From positions 62,001 through 126,000 of the forward strand of contig JARGFU010000002.1 in NCBI GenBank assembly GCA_029210625.1: 64,000 nt of DNA, read 5' to 3'. This document shows positions 1 through 8,796 of this stretch, one piece after another. A program made the translations under genes and the position numbers. This stretch comes from Deltaproteobacteria bacterium. Its GTDB lineage: Bacteria > Myxococcota > Myxococcia > SLRQ01. The number at the start of each line of letters is the position of its first letter. Within the stretch, counting starts at the first letter, position 1. The notes beneath the pieces were generated by a model. The model was not told where the DNA came from. It saw only the letters and a list, made by a program, of their open reading frames with translations, and did no database searches.

Positions 1-1
1 G

Positions 2-748
2 CTGGGCGCGGTGCAGGTGAAGGACGTGGAGGTGCAGCTGGACCGGCTGCCCCGGGAGATCTCGGGGCTGACGGTGGTGCAGCTCACCGACGTCCACGTC
101 GGCTCGATGATCGGCCAGCCCTTCGTCGAGGGGCTGGTCGAGCGGGTCAATGCGTTGAAGCCCGACCTGGTCGTGATCACCGGCGATCTGGTGGACGGGC
201 CGGCGGAGCGCCTCGGCGCCGCCGTGGCGCCGCTCGGCAAGCTGGAGAGCCGCTGGGGAACGCACTTCGTCACCGGCAACCACGAGTACTTCTCGGGCTT
301 CGAGCCCTGGCGGGCCTTCCTCGCCTCCCTGGGCATCGAGGTGCTGGAGAACCGCCGGGTGACCATCGGCGAGGCCGGCGGCCCCTCGATCGACCTGGCC
401 GGGATCCCCGACCCCACCGTGGCCCGGATGGGCAACGGCGCCCCCGACCTGGCGGCCGCCGTCGCCGGCCGCGATCCCGAGCGAGAGCTGCTGGTGCTGG
501 CCCACCAGCCCCGCGCCATCGACGACGCGGTGACCCAGGGGGCGGGGCTCCTGCTCTCGGGCCACACCCACGGCGGGCAGATCTGGCCCTTCGGCCTCCT
601 GGTGGCCCTCAACCAGCCCTACGTCGCCGGCCTCCACCGCCGCGAGGACACCCAGGTCTACGTCAGCCGCGGCACCGGCTTCTGGGGGCCGCCGATGCGG
701 GTCGGAGCCCCGGCCGAGATCACCCGGCTGGTGTTGACCCCGAGCTGA
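2..748 (+). CDS. Metallophosphoesterase (YaeI-like), 5' truncated by window
   Basis: The reading frame is open back to the window edge, so the N-terminus, usually a membrane segment in this family, is probably missing. The visible 249 codons carry the full calcineurin-like metallophosphoesterase set: TDVHVG (D-x-H) near the start, GDLVDG, GNHEY, and GHTHGG near the C-terminus, which supply the two-metal site. These spacings match the YaeI/YkuE-type branch, which includes UDP-2,3-diacylglucosamine or other phosphodiester hydrolases; the substrate here cannot be read from sequence. The last 29 bp overlap the 3' end of the convergent aminopeptidase gene. No internal start is better than the open upstream frame. 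Confidence 0.85.
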   Translation: MGAVQVKDVEVQLDRLPREISGLTVVQLTDVHVGSMIGQPFVEGLVERVNALKPDLVVITGDLVDGPAERLGAAVAPLGKLESRWGTHFVTGNHEYFSGFEPWRAFLASLGIEVLENRRVTIGEAGGPSIDLAGIPDPTVARMGNGAPDLAAAVAGRDPERELLVLAHQPRAIDDAVTQGAGLLLSGHTHGGQIWPFGLLVALNQPYVAGLHRREDTQVYVSRGTGFWGPPMRVGAPAEITRLVLTPS

Positions 749-3440
749 GGGTCCGCTTCAGGTAGGCCTCCGCCGAGGCCCGGCCCTTCGCCTGCTGGGC
801 GATGCAGCGGTCGGCGCTCTCCTTGCCCAGCGCGAGGTAGCGCTCGTGGCCGGGGGCGTCCTTCTCCTGGAAGAAGGCGATGGCCGCGTCGCGGCCCTCC
901 TCGTCGCAGAAGGCCCCCACCAGGCGGGCGAGGCGGGCGGCCGAGCGGCCGGCGAAGGAGGGCAGGCGGGCCTGGAGCTCGTCGTAGTTCTCCTTCAGGA
1001 AGGCGAAGGTGCGGGCCGTGCGCTCCTTTCCGTCGAAGCCGCCGCCGAAGAGGTACCAGACGTCCTGGGCGCGAACCCGGGGATCGAAGGCGAGGGCCAG
1101 CGCCGCGTCGAGCTCCTCGCCCGCCGGCGCCGCGCCGAGGCCCGAGAGCAGGGTGAGGCGCTCCTGGCTGCCGCTGGCCTTCTCGAGGGCCGAGAGCAGC
1201 TCGTCCTGGGTGACGGCGCCCTCGCGGCGCGCCAGCCGGAGGGCCGTGCCCGCGACGTCCGCCGAGACCTTCGTCGGATCCTCGAGGTAGAGGCGGGCCT
1301 GCGCGGCGGCGCCCTCCTTCACTCCCGCGTCGCTGCCGTGGCGGCCCAGGGTCCACAGGAGGCTCCCCCGCATGAGGGTGTGCGCGCGCCGCTCGCCCTC
1401 GGCGGGCCGCCAGCCCAGCGCCCGGGCGCGCGCGCCGAGCACCCGGTCGGCGAAGGCCCGGTAGGCCGGGGTCTCGGCGAGGTCCGGCCAGAGGTCGGCG
1501 ACGCCGGCGACCTTGCCCGCGGCCATCCGCTGGAGGCGCGGATCCTCGCTGGCGCCGGCCAGCTCGATCAGCGCCAGGCCCTCGGCGGGATCGAGGGCGC
1601 CGGCCGCCACCGCGCCCCAGGCCTGATCGAGGAGGCTCACCCGCATCCGGCGAAGCTCGGGCGCGTCCTTCCCCTCGAGCCAGCGGGCCATCTCGGAGAG
1701 CTGGCCGGCCGGGGCCTGCCAGCGGAAGTAGCCGTGCTCCCCGGCGTTGGGGTGCACCCAGCGCGGGCACTGCTCGGTGGCGAGGACGACCTCCTGCTCG
1801 GCCTCCTCGAGGAGGAGGCACTGGCGGGTGAGGCTCTCGCGCTCGGGCCAGGCCACGCAGAGGGGGAGGACCCAGGGCTCTCCTCCGCCGTCGATCTTCG
1901 CTCCGCCGAGGGCCTGGTAGGGACGCTGGACCAGGCGCAGGCGGACGCCGGCGTCCTCCCCGCAGCGCAGCTCGGTCTCGAGGAGCGGCACCCCCGGCCG
2001 GTCGAGGAAGGAGCGGGCGACCCGCTCGACCGGCTCCTCCGAGACCGCCTCGAGGGCGGCGAAGAGGTCGTCGGCGGTGGCGGTCCGCCAGGCGTGCTCC
2101 TGCAGGTAGCGCTGGATGCCCGCCTGGAAGAGCTCCGGGCCCAGCCACGCCTCGAGCATCGAGAGGATGCTGCCACCCTTCACGTAGGTCAGGCCGTCGA
2201 AGGCGGCCTCGGCCTCGGCCACCGACTGCACCGGCTGGCGCACCGCCCGGGCGGCCGCGAGGCTGTCGGAGTGGAAGACCTGGTTGCGGCCGGCCAGGAG
2301 GTCGAGGCCCTGCTCGTACTCCGGGCGCCAGCCGTCGACGATCTTGGCGGCCATCCAGGTGGCGAAGGCCTCGTTCAGCCAGAGATCGTCCCACCACGCC
2401 ATCGTCACCAGGTTGCCGAACCACTGGTGGGCCAGCTCGTGCGCGGCCACCGAGCCGATGCGCTCCTCGGCGCCGAGGGAGCGGCTCTCGGGATCCGAGA
2501 GGAGGAGCTCCTCCCGGTAGACGATCAGCCCCGCGTTCTCCATCGCGCCGGCGGCGAACTCGAGGAGCGCCGCCAGGTCGAGCTTGGCGTAGGGGTAGGC
2601 GATGCCGAAGTAGGCCTCGAGGCGCGGCAACAGCTCGGCGTGGGTGGCGAGGGCCTCCTTCAGGCGCGCGCCCTTGCCCTTCGCGGCCAGCCCGGTGAGG
2701 GGCAGCTCGCCCACCGAGGTGCGCACGGTCTCGAGCTCACCCACGACCAGTGCGACCAGGTAGGTGGGCAGGGGCGGCGTCTCGCGGAAGACCACCCGCT
2801 GCACCTCGCCCTGCGCCTCGACCCGCTCGACGGGGGCGTTCGAGTGGATCTCCAGCCCGGCGGGGCTGATCACGGTGATGGCGAAGGGCGTCTTGAAGCC
2901 GGGCTCGTCCAGGCAGGGGAAGGCCTTGCGGGCGTAGGCGGGCTCGAGCTGGGTGTAGACGTGGGCCTGCCCCTCCCGCTCGACCCGGTAGAGGCCGGTG
3001 AGGCGGGTGTCGAAGGGGGCCTCGAAGTCCAGCACCAGGGTCGCCGCGCCGGCCGGCAGCGGGCGCGCGGGCAGGGCGAGCCACTGATCGACCGGGCGCC
3101 CCTCGGCCGCCGGGACGGCCTGCAGGCGGGCCTCGATCCGGCCCGAGGGCTCGACCGAGGCGTCGACCAGGAAGTGCGGCGCGCGCAGCTTCATCCCCTC
3201 GGCGTGGAAGCGCAGGTGCTCGGTGGCGCCGGTCAGCTCCAGGTCGATCTCCACCCGGCCCGAGAACTCGGTCTTCGCCGGGTCGATCCGCCACTCGATG
3301 GTGTAGCGGGTCGGCGCCGCCGTCGCGGGCAGGCGGTGGGGCAGCGCCGCCAGCTCGGCCTCGGGCAGGCCGAGGGTGGCGCAGCCCGTGCTCGCCAGCG
3401 TCGTGAGGAGGAGGGCGGTGAGGGAGCGGGGGATCCTCAT
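720..3440 (-). CDS. M1 family zinc metallopeptidase (secreted, probable lipoprotein)
   Basis: A 906-residue gluzincin aminopeptidase. The exopeptidase motif GAMEN lies at residues 298-302. The zinc motif HELAH (H334, E335, H338) is followed 19 residues later by E357 in NEAF. An N-terminal hydrophobic segment ends at C20 (ASTGC), suggesting export and perhaps lipidation, although Ser at -3 makes the lipobox weak. It likely removes N-terminal residues from peptides in the periplasm or outside. The start overlaps the stop of the upstream M1 paralogue by 4 bp (ATGA), so the two are probably co-translated. Its 3' end overlaps the metallophosphoesterase gene on the other strand. Confidence 0.93.
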   Translation of the reverse strand: MRIPRSLTALLLTTLASTGCATLGLPEAELAALPHRLPATAAPTRYTIEWRIDPAKTEFSGRVEIDLELTGATEHLRFHAEGMKLRAPHFLVDASVEPSGRIEARLQAVPAAEGRPVDQWLALPARPLPAGAATLVLDFEAPFDTRLTGLYRVEREGQAHVYTQLEPAYARKAFPCLDEPGFKTPFAITVISPAGLEIHSNAPVERVEAQGEVQRVVFRETPPLPTYLVALVVGELETVRTSVGELPLTGLAAKGKGARLKEALATHAELLPRLEAYFGIAYPYAKLDLAALLEFAAGAMENAGLIVYREELLLSDPESRSLGAEERIGSVAAHELAHQWFGNLVTMAWWDDLWLNEAFATWMAAKIVDGWRPEYEQGLDLLAGRNQVFHSDSLAAARAVRQPVQSVAEAEAAFDGLTYVKGGSILSMLEAWLGPELFQAGIQRYLQEHAWRTATADDLFAALEAVSEEPVERVARSFLDRPGVPLLETELRCGEDAGVRLRLVQRPYQALGGAKIDGGGEPWVLPLCVAWPERESLTRQCLLLEEAEQEVVLATEQCPRWVHPNAGEHGYFRWQAPAGQLSEMARWLEGKDAPELRRMRVSLLDQAWGAVAAGALDPAEGLALIELAGASEDPRLQRMAAGKVAGVADLWPDLAETPAYRAFADRVLGARARALGWRPAEGERRAHTLMRGSLLWTLGRHGSDAGVKEGAAAQARLYLEDPTKVSADVAGTALRLARREGAVTQDELLSALEKASGSQERLTLLSGLGAAPAGEELDAALALAFDPRVRAQDVWYLFGGGFDGKERTARTFAFLKENYDELQARLPSFAGRSAARLARLVGAFCDEEGRDAAIAFFQEKDAPGHERYLALGKESADRCIAQQAKGRASAEAYLKRTLSSGSTPAG

Positions 3441-5962
3441 CGGGCGTCCAGGAAGGCGACGAGCTCCTCGCGGTAGCGCTGGCCCAGGGCGATGGCGTGG
3501 GTGGCCGCCTGCAGGCCCTGCTCGATCGGGCGCTCGCCACCCCGGACGGCCTTCTCCCGCAGGCGGCGCACCGCCTCGTCGAGCGCCCCGGCGCTGCGGT
3601 ACTCGCCGAGGATCTGGCCGATGTGGATGAAGGTGAACTCCGGCTGCCGCTTGCGGACGGCCTCGAAGTTCGCCATCAGCCAGTCGAAGGCCGCGTCGCG
3701 GGTCTCGTGGCGGCGCATCATCCCGTAGAAGACGCTGCCGAAGTCCTGGGCCCGGAAGCGCTCATCGAGGAGGAGGGCCAGGGCCTCTCCCGCGGTAGCG
3801 GCGGGCAGGCTGGCCAGGCCGCCGAGGAGGGCGGTCCGCCGCTCGGGATCGGTGGCCGCGAAGAGGGCCTCGGCCAGGGCTTCGGAGCCGAGGGCGCCCT
3901 CCCGGGCCGCGAGGGCCAGGGCGACCCGGGCGATCTCCGGGCTGGCCTCGGCGCCCGAGACCAGCGCCGGCCCGAGGGTGAGGACGTGATCCAGCACCTC
4001 CTGCGAGCGGGCGTGGTGGCCCGCCGCGGCGAGGACCGCGGGGCGGGCGATGGTGTCCCCGTCGGGCTCGCCCTCACGGGGCGCGAGGCCCAGCCGCTCG
4101 AGGGCGCTCCCGGTGAGGGAGGCCGCGAAGGAGCGGAAGCCGGGATGCTCGTCGATGCCCGGGAAGAAGCTGTGCAGGCGGGCGGGGCTGCCGGCGACCT
4201 GCTCGACGATCGGGCGGGCCGTGACGTCCTCGAGGGCCTCCACGGTGCGCAGGTAGCTCGAGAGGGGCGCCGCGCCTCCGGTGACCGCCGCCCAGGTCGC
4301 GCCCACCACGCCCAGCTGCTCCCGGGTGTCGAGCTCGGCCGCCCGATCGAGGAGCGCGCTCATCGCCTCCTCGGGGAGGGCCCAGCGCAGATAGGTCGCC
4401 TCGGCGGGGTTCGGGTGGCCGGCCCGCAGGGGCGTGGGGAGGGTGGCGCGCTCCTCCCCGAAGACGAGGTCGGCGCCCCCCGCGAGGTGGAGGGGGATCT
4501 GCCAGCGCGCCTGGGGGTCGGCGGGCTCGAGGCCCACCAGGGCGTAGGGCGCCTGCCTCACCCTCGGCGCGTCGCCGGCCTCCTCGACCACCAGCAGGGG
4601 CACGCCCGGCTGCTCGATGAAGCTGCGGATCACGCCGGTGACGTCCTTGCCGCTCGCGGCGTCGAGGCGGGAGAAGAGGTCCTCCCCCCTGGCGTTGCCC
4701 CAGCGGTGCGCCTCCAGGTAGGCGCGCACGCCGCTGCGGAAGGCGTCCTCGCCGATCCAGCGCTCGATGGTCTCGAGGACCGCGGCGCCCTTCAGGTAGG
4801 TGATGGCGTCGAAGGCCTGCTCGGCGTCGCCCACGCTGTGCACCGGCTGCCGGATCTGGCGAGCCGCCGGCAGGGCGTCCTGGGCCATGACCCGGCCGCG
4901 CACCTCCAGCAGGGCGAGGACCTGCTCGTACTCGGGCCGCCACTGGTCCACGACCCGGGCGGCGACCCAGGTGGCGAAGGCCTCGTTCAGCCAGAGGTCG
5001 TCCCACCACTCCATCGTCACCAGGTTGCCGAACCAGTGGTGGGCCAGCTCGTGCGCGACCACCTCGGCGATCTCCCGGGCCCGGGAGCGGGTGAGGTTCG
5101 CCTCGTCGGCCAGCAGGTAGATCTCGCGGAAGGTGACCAGGCCGGCGTTCTCCATCGCGCCGGCGGCGAACTCGGGCACCGCGACCACGTCCAGCTTCGA
5201 ATAGGGGTAGGGCAGGCCGAAGAGGTCCTCGAGGGCCATCAGCAGCTCGGGCGTGAAGCGCCGGGCGACCTCCGCCAGGTGCGCCTTGCCCTCGGGGACG
5301 ATCACCCGCACCGGCGTCGCGCCCGCGGGCTCGGCCTCGACGATCTCGAAGGGGCCCACGCAGAGGGCCAGGAGGTAGGTGGGGATCGGCGGCGTCTCCT
5401 CGAAGCGGACGACCGTGCGCTCTCCCTCCTCCCGGCGCTCGACCTCCGGGCCGTTGGCGAAGCAGGGGGTGCCGGACGGGACCCGGAGGGTCAGCTCGAA
5501 GGGAACCTTGAAGGCCGGCTCGTCGAAGCAGGGGAAGCAGCGCCGGGCGTCGGCGGCCTCGAACTGGGTGGCCAGGTAGGGCTTGCCGCCGTCCACGACC
5601 TTGTAGAGGCCGCACATGCTGCCGTTGAAGGGGCCGTGGAAGTCGATCCGGAGGAACGCCTCACCGGCGGGGATCGGCTCGCCGTCCGAGAGGACGAGCT
5701 CCCCGTGCTCGGGCTCGCGGCCCGGGCCCTCGGCGGGGCGGGCGGTGAGGGCGCGCCGAGACTCGCCGACCTGCAGCTCGATCCGGTCGAGGGTGAGATC
5801 GAGGGCGTGGAGGTGCACGCCCCCGGCGGCCTGCTCGACGGCGAGCTGGATCTCGACCCGCCCCTCGAAGCCGTCCCGGGCGGGATCGGTCTCGAGCGAG
5901 AGGGCGTAGCGCGTGGGGCGGGGGTCGGCGGGGAGGCGTCCGGGCTCGGGTGTGGTGCTCAT
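3437..5962 (-). CDS. M1 family aminopeptidase (cytosolic)
   Basis: An 841-residue PepN-like aminopeptidase without a signal peptide, expected in the cytoplasm for peptide turnover. GAMEN is at residues 268-272, HELAH at 304-308 (H304, E305, H308) and the third zinc ligand E327 in NEAF. The N-terminal beta domain (about 1-200) and C-terminal helical domain (about 450-841) have the usual M1 order. It is the first gene of a two-gene operon with the exported paralogue at 720-3440, with a 4-bp ATGA overlap. The shared GAMEN to NEAF block suggests tandem duplication followed by a change in cellular location. Confidence 0.94.
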   Translation of the reverse strand: MSTTPEPGRLPADPRPTRYALSLETDPARDGFEGRVEIQLAVEQAAGGVHLHALDLTLDRIELQVGESRRALTARPAEGPGREPEHGELVLSDGEPIPAGEAFLRIDFHGPFNGSMCGLYKVVDGGKPYLATQFEAADARRCFPCFDEPAFKVPFELTLRVPSGTPCFANGPEVERREEGERTVVRFEETPPIPTYLLALCVGPFEIVEAEPAGATPVRVIVPEGKAHLAEVARRFTPELLMALEDLFGLPYPYSKLDVVAVPEFAAGAMENAGLVTFREIYLLADEANLTRSRAREIAEVVAHELAHHWFGNLVTMEWWDDLWLNEAFATWVAARVVDQWRPEYEQVLALLEVRGRVMAQDALPAARQIRQPVHSVGDAEQAFDAITYLKGAAVLETIERWIGEDAFRSGVRAYLEAHRWGNARGEDLFSRLDAASGKDVTGVIRSFIEQPGVPLLVVEEAGDAPRVRQAPYALVGLEPADPQARWQIPLHLAGGADLVFGEERATLPTPLRAGHPNPAEATYLRWALPEEAMSALLDRAAELDTREQLGVVGATWAAVTGGAAPLSSYLRTVEALEDVTARPIVEQVAGSPARLHSFFPGIDEHPGFRSFAASLTGSALERLGLAPREGEPDGDTIARPAVLAAAGHHARSQEVLDHVLTLGPALVSGAEASPEIARVALALAAREGALGSEALAEALFAATDPERRTALLGGLASLPAATAGEALALLLDERFRAQDFGSVFYGMMRRHETRDAAFDWLMANFEAVRKRQPEFTFIHIGQILGEYRSAGALDEAVRRLREKAVRGGERPIEQGLQAATHAIALGQRYREELVAFLDAR

Positions 5963-6054
5963 GCGGGGAAAATCTCATCCCGGGGCGGACTCTTCAAGCC
6001 AGGGCATCGAGCCCCCCGGCCGAGCCGGGTCAGCTCGAGGCCCGCGGGAAAAGC

Positions 6055-6086
6055 CGTGCGCGTGCACGTGCACGTGCACGTGCACG
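6055..6086. repeat. Alternating purine-pyrimidine (CGTGCA)n tract
   Basis: A perfect 32-bp alternating pyrimidine-purine run made mostly of CGTGCA units. It lies in the divergent intergenic region between the aminopeptidase operon and the membrane-protein gene at 6154. Such tracts can form Z-DNA under negative supercoiling and are self-complementary, so they can also form a cruciform. The placement about 70 bp upstream of a start codon fits a regulatory or supercoil-sensitive site, which is inference. Confidence 0.6.
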
Positions 6087-6153
6087 GTTTCTGCCGTGCA
6101 TCGGGGTCGGCCTCCGTTGGTACGGGAAACCCTCCGCGGTCTATGGTGCTTGC

Positions 6154-7377
6154 ATGGGGGTGAGATGCGTCAGGTGGGTGATCGGGGGGTGGCTCCTGCT
6201 GGCCTCGGCTTTGCCCCTGCCAGCGGCCGGTACCGAGCCGATCCTGCCCCCCGCGGAGCCCGACCCTTTCGACACGCGTCCGGTCGAGGCCGTCGAGCGG
6301 TCCGAAACGGTCGATGGCAGGGAGGTGGCGGCGCCTCCCCCCCGAGAGGTGGACCCGGTCTGGCACCTCTACGATCAAGCCTTCGCCACCCTGATGGGAG
6401 GGGAGAAGCAGGAGGCGTTGCGGCTCTTGGCCCGTATCCGGGACCGGCACCCCGACCACCCGGCTGCTCTCCTGGCCGGCGATCTGCTCGCGGTCTATGT
6501 GGTCGATCCCGCCGACCCGCGGAATGGGGCGCTCCCGGTCACCACGCGGACCGAGCTGCGGAGCCGGCTGCTGGAGCGCGAGCAGCCCGACGGGCGCGCC
6601 CGGGCCGAGCTGGCGGTCGTGCAGACCCTCCACGGAATCGGGATCGGCATCGAGCTCTGTTTCATCGCCCAATGCTGGAATACGCGGGCGGTGGCGGGTG
6701 CGCTCACCCTCGGTGGATCTCTCGGATTGGTCCTCTCCCTCACCCTGACCTCCGGGGGTGTCACGGCCGCGCAGGCCTCTGCATCCAACTCCGGCGCCGC
6801 CTGGGGTTTCTGGAACGGTCTGGCCATTCTCGGGGGGGCCGGGCTGCTCGGTTGGCCGGCTGGGCCAGAGAATCTGGGCATCCCAGTCGTGCTGCAGCTC
6901 GGGTGGCTGGCGGTCGGTGCGATCGTCACTCGTCACGTGCCCGTCCACGCCGGCCAGATCTCCCTGGCGAACAGTGCTGGGATCTGGAGCGGGGTCCTCG
7001 TCCTTCTGCTCCATGGTGTGACCTGGTGGGAGGCGGATCCGGCGCTGATCTGGTGGACCTTGCTGGCCGCCTCCGACCTCGGGCTCGTGGCGGGTGCGGT
7101 CCTCGGTACGGTCTTTCCGATCAGCAGGACCCGCGCGCTCCTGATCGACGCGGGTGGCCTGCTGGGGATGTTGCTGGGCATGGGGGGGGCGGCGATCATC
7201 TTTGGAGATCGGCTGGAGCTTCCGGTCTTCTCCGCCATGGCAGCCGGGGGAACGGTGGCCGGGCTGCTCACCGGCTACCTGCTCACCGATACCTGGGACT
7301 ACCGCGGGGTGAAGCCCGAGGTGGCCCTCCTTCCGCTTCGCGACGGAGCGGCAATCGTGCTCGGGGGGAGATTCTAG
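6154..7377 (+). CDS. Polytopic membrane protein of unknown function
   Basis: A 407-residue protein I do not recognise. The start chosen is the ATG at 6154, which begins a clear signal peptide ending near LPAAGT; the frame is open further upstream, but that part is low-complexity RARARA from the CGTGCA repeat and is not believable coding. Residues about 50-170 are soluble and helical with a TPR-like look (HLYDQAFATL, HPDHPAALLAGDLL). The rest contains about seven or eight hydrophobic segments. The stop codon abuts the next ATG with no spacer, so translation of the two genes is likely coupled. Confidence 0.75.
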   Translation: MGVRCVRWVIGGWLLLASALPLPAAGTEPILPPAEPDPFDTRPVEAVERSETVDGREVAAPPPREVDPVWHLYDQAFATLMGGEKQEALRLLARIRDRHPDHPAALLAGDLLAVYVVDPADPRNGALPVTTRTELRSRLLEREQPDGRARAELAVVQTLHGIGIGIELCFIAQCWNTRAVAGALTLGGSLGLVLSLTLTSGGVTAAQASASNSGAAWGFWNGLAILGGAGLLGWPAGPENLGIPVVLQLGWLAVGAIVTRHVPVHAGQISLANSAGIWSGVLVLLLHGVTWWEADPALIWWTLLAASDLGLVAGAVLGTVFPISRTRALLIDAGGLLGMLLGMGGAAIIFGDRLELPVFSAMAAGGTVAGLLTGYLLTDTWDYRGVKPEVALLPLRDGAAIVLGGRF

Positions 7378-7974
7378 ATGAACAAGACCGCCGTCTTTCT
7401 GCTGGGCATGGGCGCCGGCCTCCTCGTCGGGGGCGGCTGCGGGGTGATGGTGGGGATCTTCTCCACGGAGGCCGGGATGAACATCCTCACCGGCGCGCTG
7501 GAGTCGAGCGAGCCGGCGGAGGTCTCGAGCCCCCAGACCCTGCGCGGTCGCTACTTCACGCTCGACTATCCAGGCAACTGGCGGGTCGACACCGATGACG
7601 CCGACTACGATCCGGACGGCTACTTCGATCTCAACGCCCCGGGGCAAGGGAAGGTGATGATCTACATCGTCCCGCCGGAGTCGCCGGTGGAGGGCATCCT
7701 CGCCGAGTGGGAGCAGAACCTCACCACGAACATCGTCAGCGATCACGAGCGGCGGACCTTCACCACCTGGGGCCGCTTCGAGGGGACGGGGGTCGAGCTG
7801 GACGGCCGCCTGCTGGTGGCCGAGGGGCGGGTGCGGATGTTCGGCACCCTGGGTGAGCCCCGGGGCCTGGCCATCATGGAGATGCGCTACGACGAGGACG
7901 AGGCCAACAACGGGCCGGGCTACGACCTGATCGAGCGCACCCTCGCGCCGGTCGAGGCGGCGGCCGGTCGCTGA
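7378..7974 (+). CDS. Membrane-anchored protein of unknown function
   Basis: A 198-residue protein with one N-terminal transmembrane segment (about residues 4-30, Gly-rich, with CGVMVGIF) and a soluble domain after residue 55. The soluble part starts with a YFTLDYPGNWRVD stretch, which resembles the opening of PsbP/DUF1795-type domains, where a short hydrophobic strand precedes a P-x-N/D-W turn. That match is weak and the function is unknown. It begins directly after the stop of the polytopic membrane protein, and the two probably work together at the membrane. Confidence 0.75.
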   Translation: MNKTAVFLLGMGAGLLVGGGCGVMVGIFSTEAGMNILTGALESSEPAEVSSPQTLRGRYFTLDYPGNWRVDTDDADYDPDGYFDLNAPGQGKVMIYIVPPESPVEGILAEWEQNLTTNIVSDHERRTFTTWGRFEGTGVELDGRLLVAEGRVRMFGTLGEPRGLAIMEMRYDEDEANNGPGYDLIERTLAPVEAAAGR

Positions 7975-8518
7975 GGGCACACTCGTCGTCGCCGCGGCAG
8001 CTACCGGCGTCGCAGACCGGGTCAAGGCCACGACTGTCACGGATCGGTTACCGGGGTCGATGCAAAGCTGGCGTCTGGATGCAACGATTACGTGCGCCGC
8101 CTGCAACCAGCCAGGGGAGGTGTACAGGGCGTCGGAGTCGAATCCTGCGCAGGTCGCCGTGGGCTGCAGACGCTGCACGACCGCAGATTGTGCGACGGGT
8201 GATCCTCCGAGGTACCCCATCGTCAGGGTCCCCTGCCCATCTGCGGGGCGATCGCCCACGGGCATGGCGCGTGCACTCTCGCCGACCCATGTGCGACGCC
8301 GGATGGGCCGGCGCCGGCATACCTGGGGAGTAGCTCCCTGGGGAAGAGTCCGGGGGACATACCAGCTGGCCGGGGCGTCTTCTCTCGAGGAGGTGGCCCG
8401 CGCCGCTGGGGGTAGCGTGGTGCGCTCCAGCGTGGCGGTCTCGGGTCGACTCGACGCGTGACGCGGGAGCGGTGCGTCCCTCTCTCGGCGATGGGAACGA
8501 AAAGAGAGAGAGGCGCCC
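7975..8518. other. 544-bp stretch without a convincing gene
   Basis: No frame on either strand has both a good start and normal codon bias. One plus-strand frame from 8060 starts with two CxxC-like pairs but then becomes Arg-rich and has no ribosome site. The minus-strand frames are Arg/Pro-rich shadows. The stretch contains several short inverted repeats and one segment near 8338 that recalls the GAGGAAAGUCC core of RNase P RNA but does not match it. It could be a decayed gene or an uncharacterised RNA. Confidence 0.5.
8479..8513 (+). promoter_or_regulatory. Hairpin in front of the small ORF at 8519
   Basis: CCTCTCTC (8479-8486) pairs with GAGAGAGG (8506-8513) around a 19-nt loop. The 3' arm is the only purine-rich segment just upstream of the GTG at 8519, so the stem would hide the ribosome-binding site. 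This could act as translational control if the small ORF is real. Confidence 0.35.
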
Positions 8519-8755
8519 GTGACCGTGGATCGGTTGAAGGTACGCAAGCACCTGGTGCTCCTGGGGGAAGACGAGCACGAGCTGCTCTGTCGGATCGTCG
8601 TCTTCCGGCAGGCGCTCCGCGAACGCGAGGGGGCCATCCTCGACTTGCGCTGGCACCTCGAGGAGGGCCGGGCCCCCTGCTGTGTCCTGGTCCTCTACCA
8701 GATCGCGATCCAGCCCTGCGCCTGCAGCCGGGTAATGGAGCGGAGACCGAACTAG
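8519..8755 (+). CDS. Possible small hypothetical protein
   Basis: A 78-residue ORF with high third-position G/C and a plausible amino-acid mix: a charged amphipathic N-terminal half (KHLVLLGEDEHELLCRIVVF) and a Cys-containing C-terminal half (APCCVLV, CACS). It starts with GTG after a GA-rich segment. It lies 41 bp upstream of the CBS-domain gene in the same direction and could be co-transcribed. I recognise no family. The competing frame is Arg/Pro-rich and looks like a shadow. Confidence 0.4.
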   Translation: MTVDRLKVRKHLVLLGEDEHELLCRIVVFRQALREREGAILDLRWHLEEGRAPCCVLVLYQIAIQPCACSRVMERRPN

Positions 8756-8796
8756 AGGTCCTGTCCGGACCCCACTGAACCGAAGGAGAAGACCCG

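Noticed and set aside
846-3476. 876-codon plus-strand open frame opposite the exported aminopeptidase
   Set aside because: It is a shadow caused by high G+C; the opposite strand encodes a complete M1 enzyme with its zinc motif.
8125-8150. TCGAATC-like text similar to a tRNA T-loop
   Set aside because: The flanking stem does not pair properly and no cloverleaf or anticodon arm can be drawn.
8330-8365. Segment recalling the RNase P RNA core
   Set aside because: The near-invariant GAGGAAAGUCC is not matched and no downstream ACAGAA partner was found.
8060-8461. Plus-strand ORF with CAACN and CRRC pairs resembling a zinc ribbon
   Set aside because: There is no ribosome site, the sequence after residue 60 is Arg-rich noise, and the Cys pairs can arise by chance.
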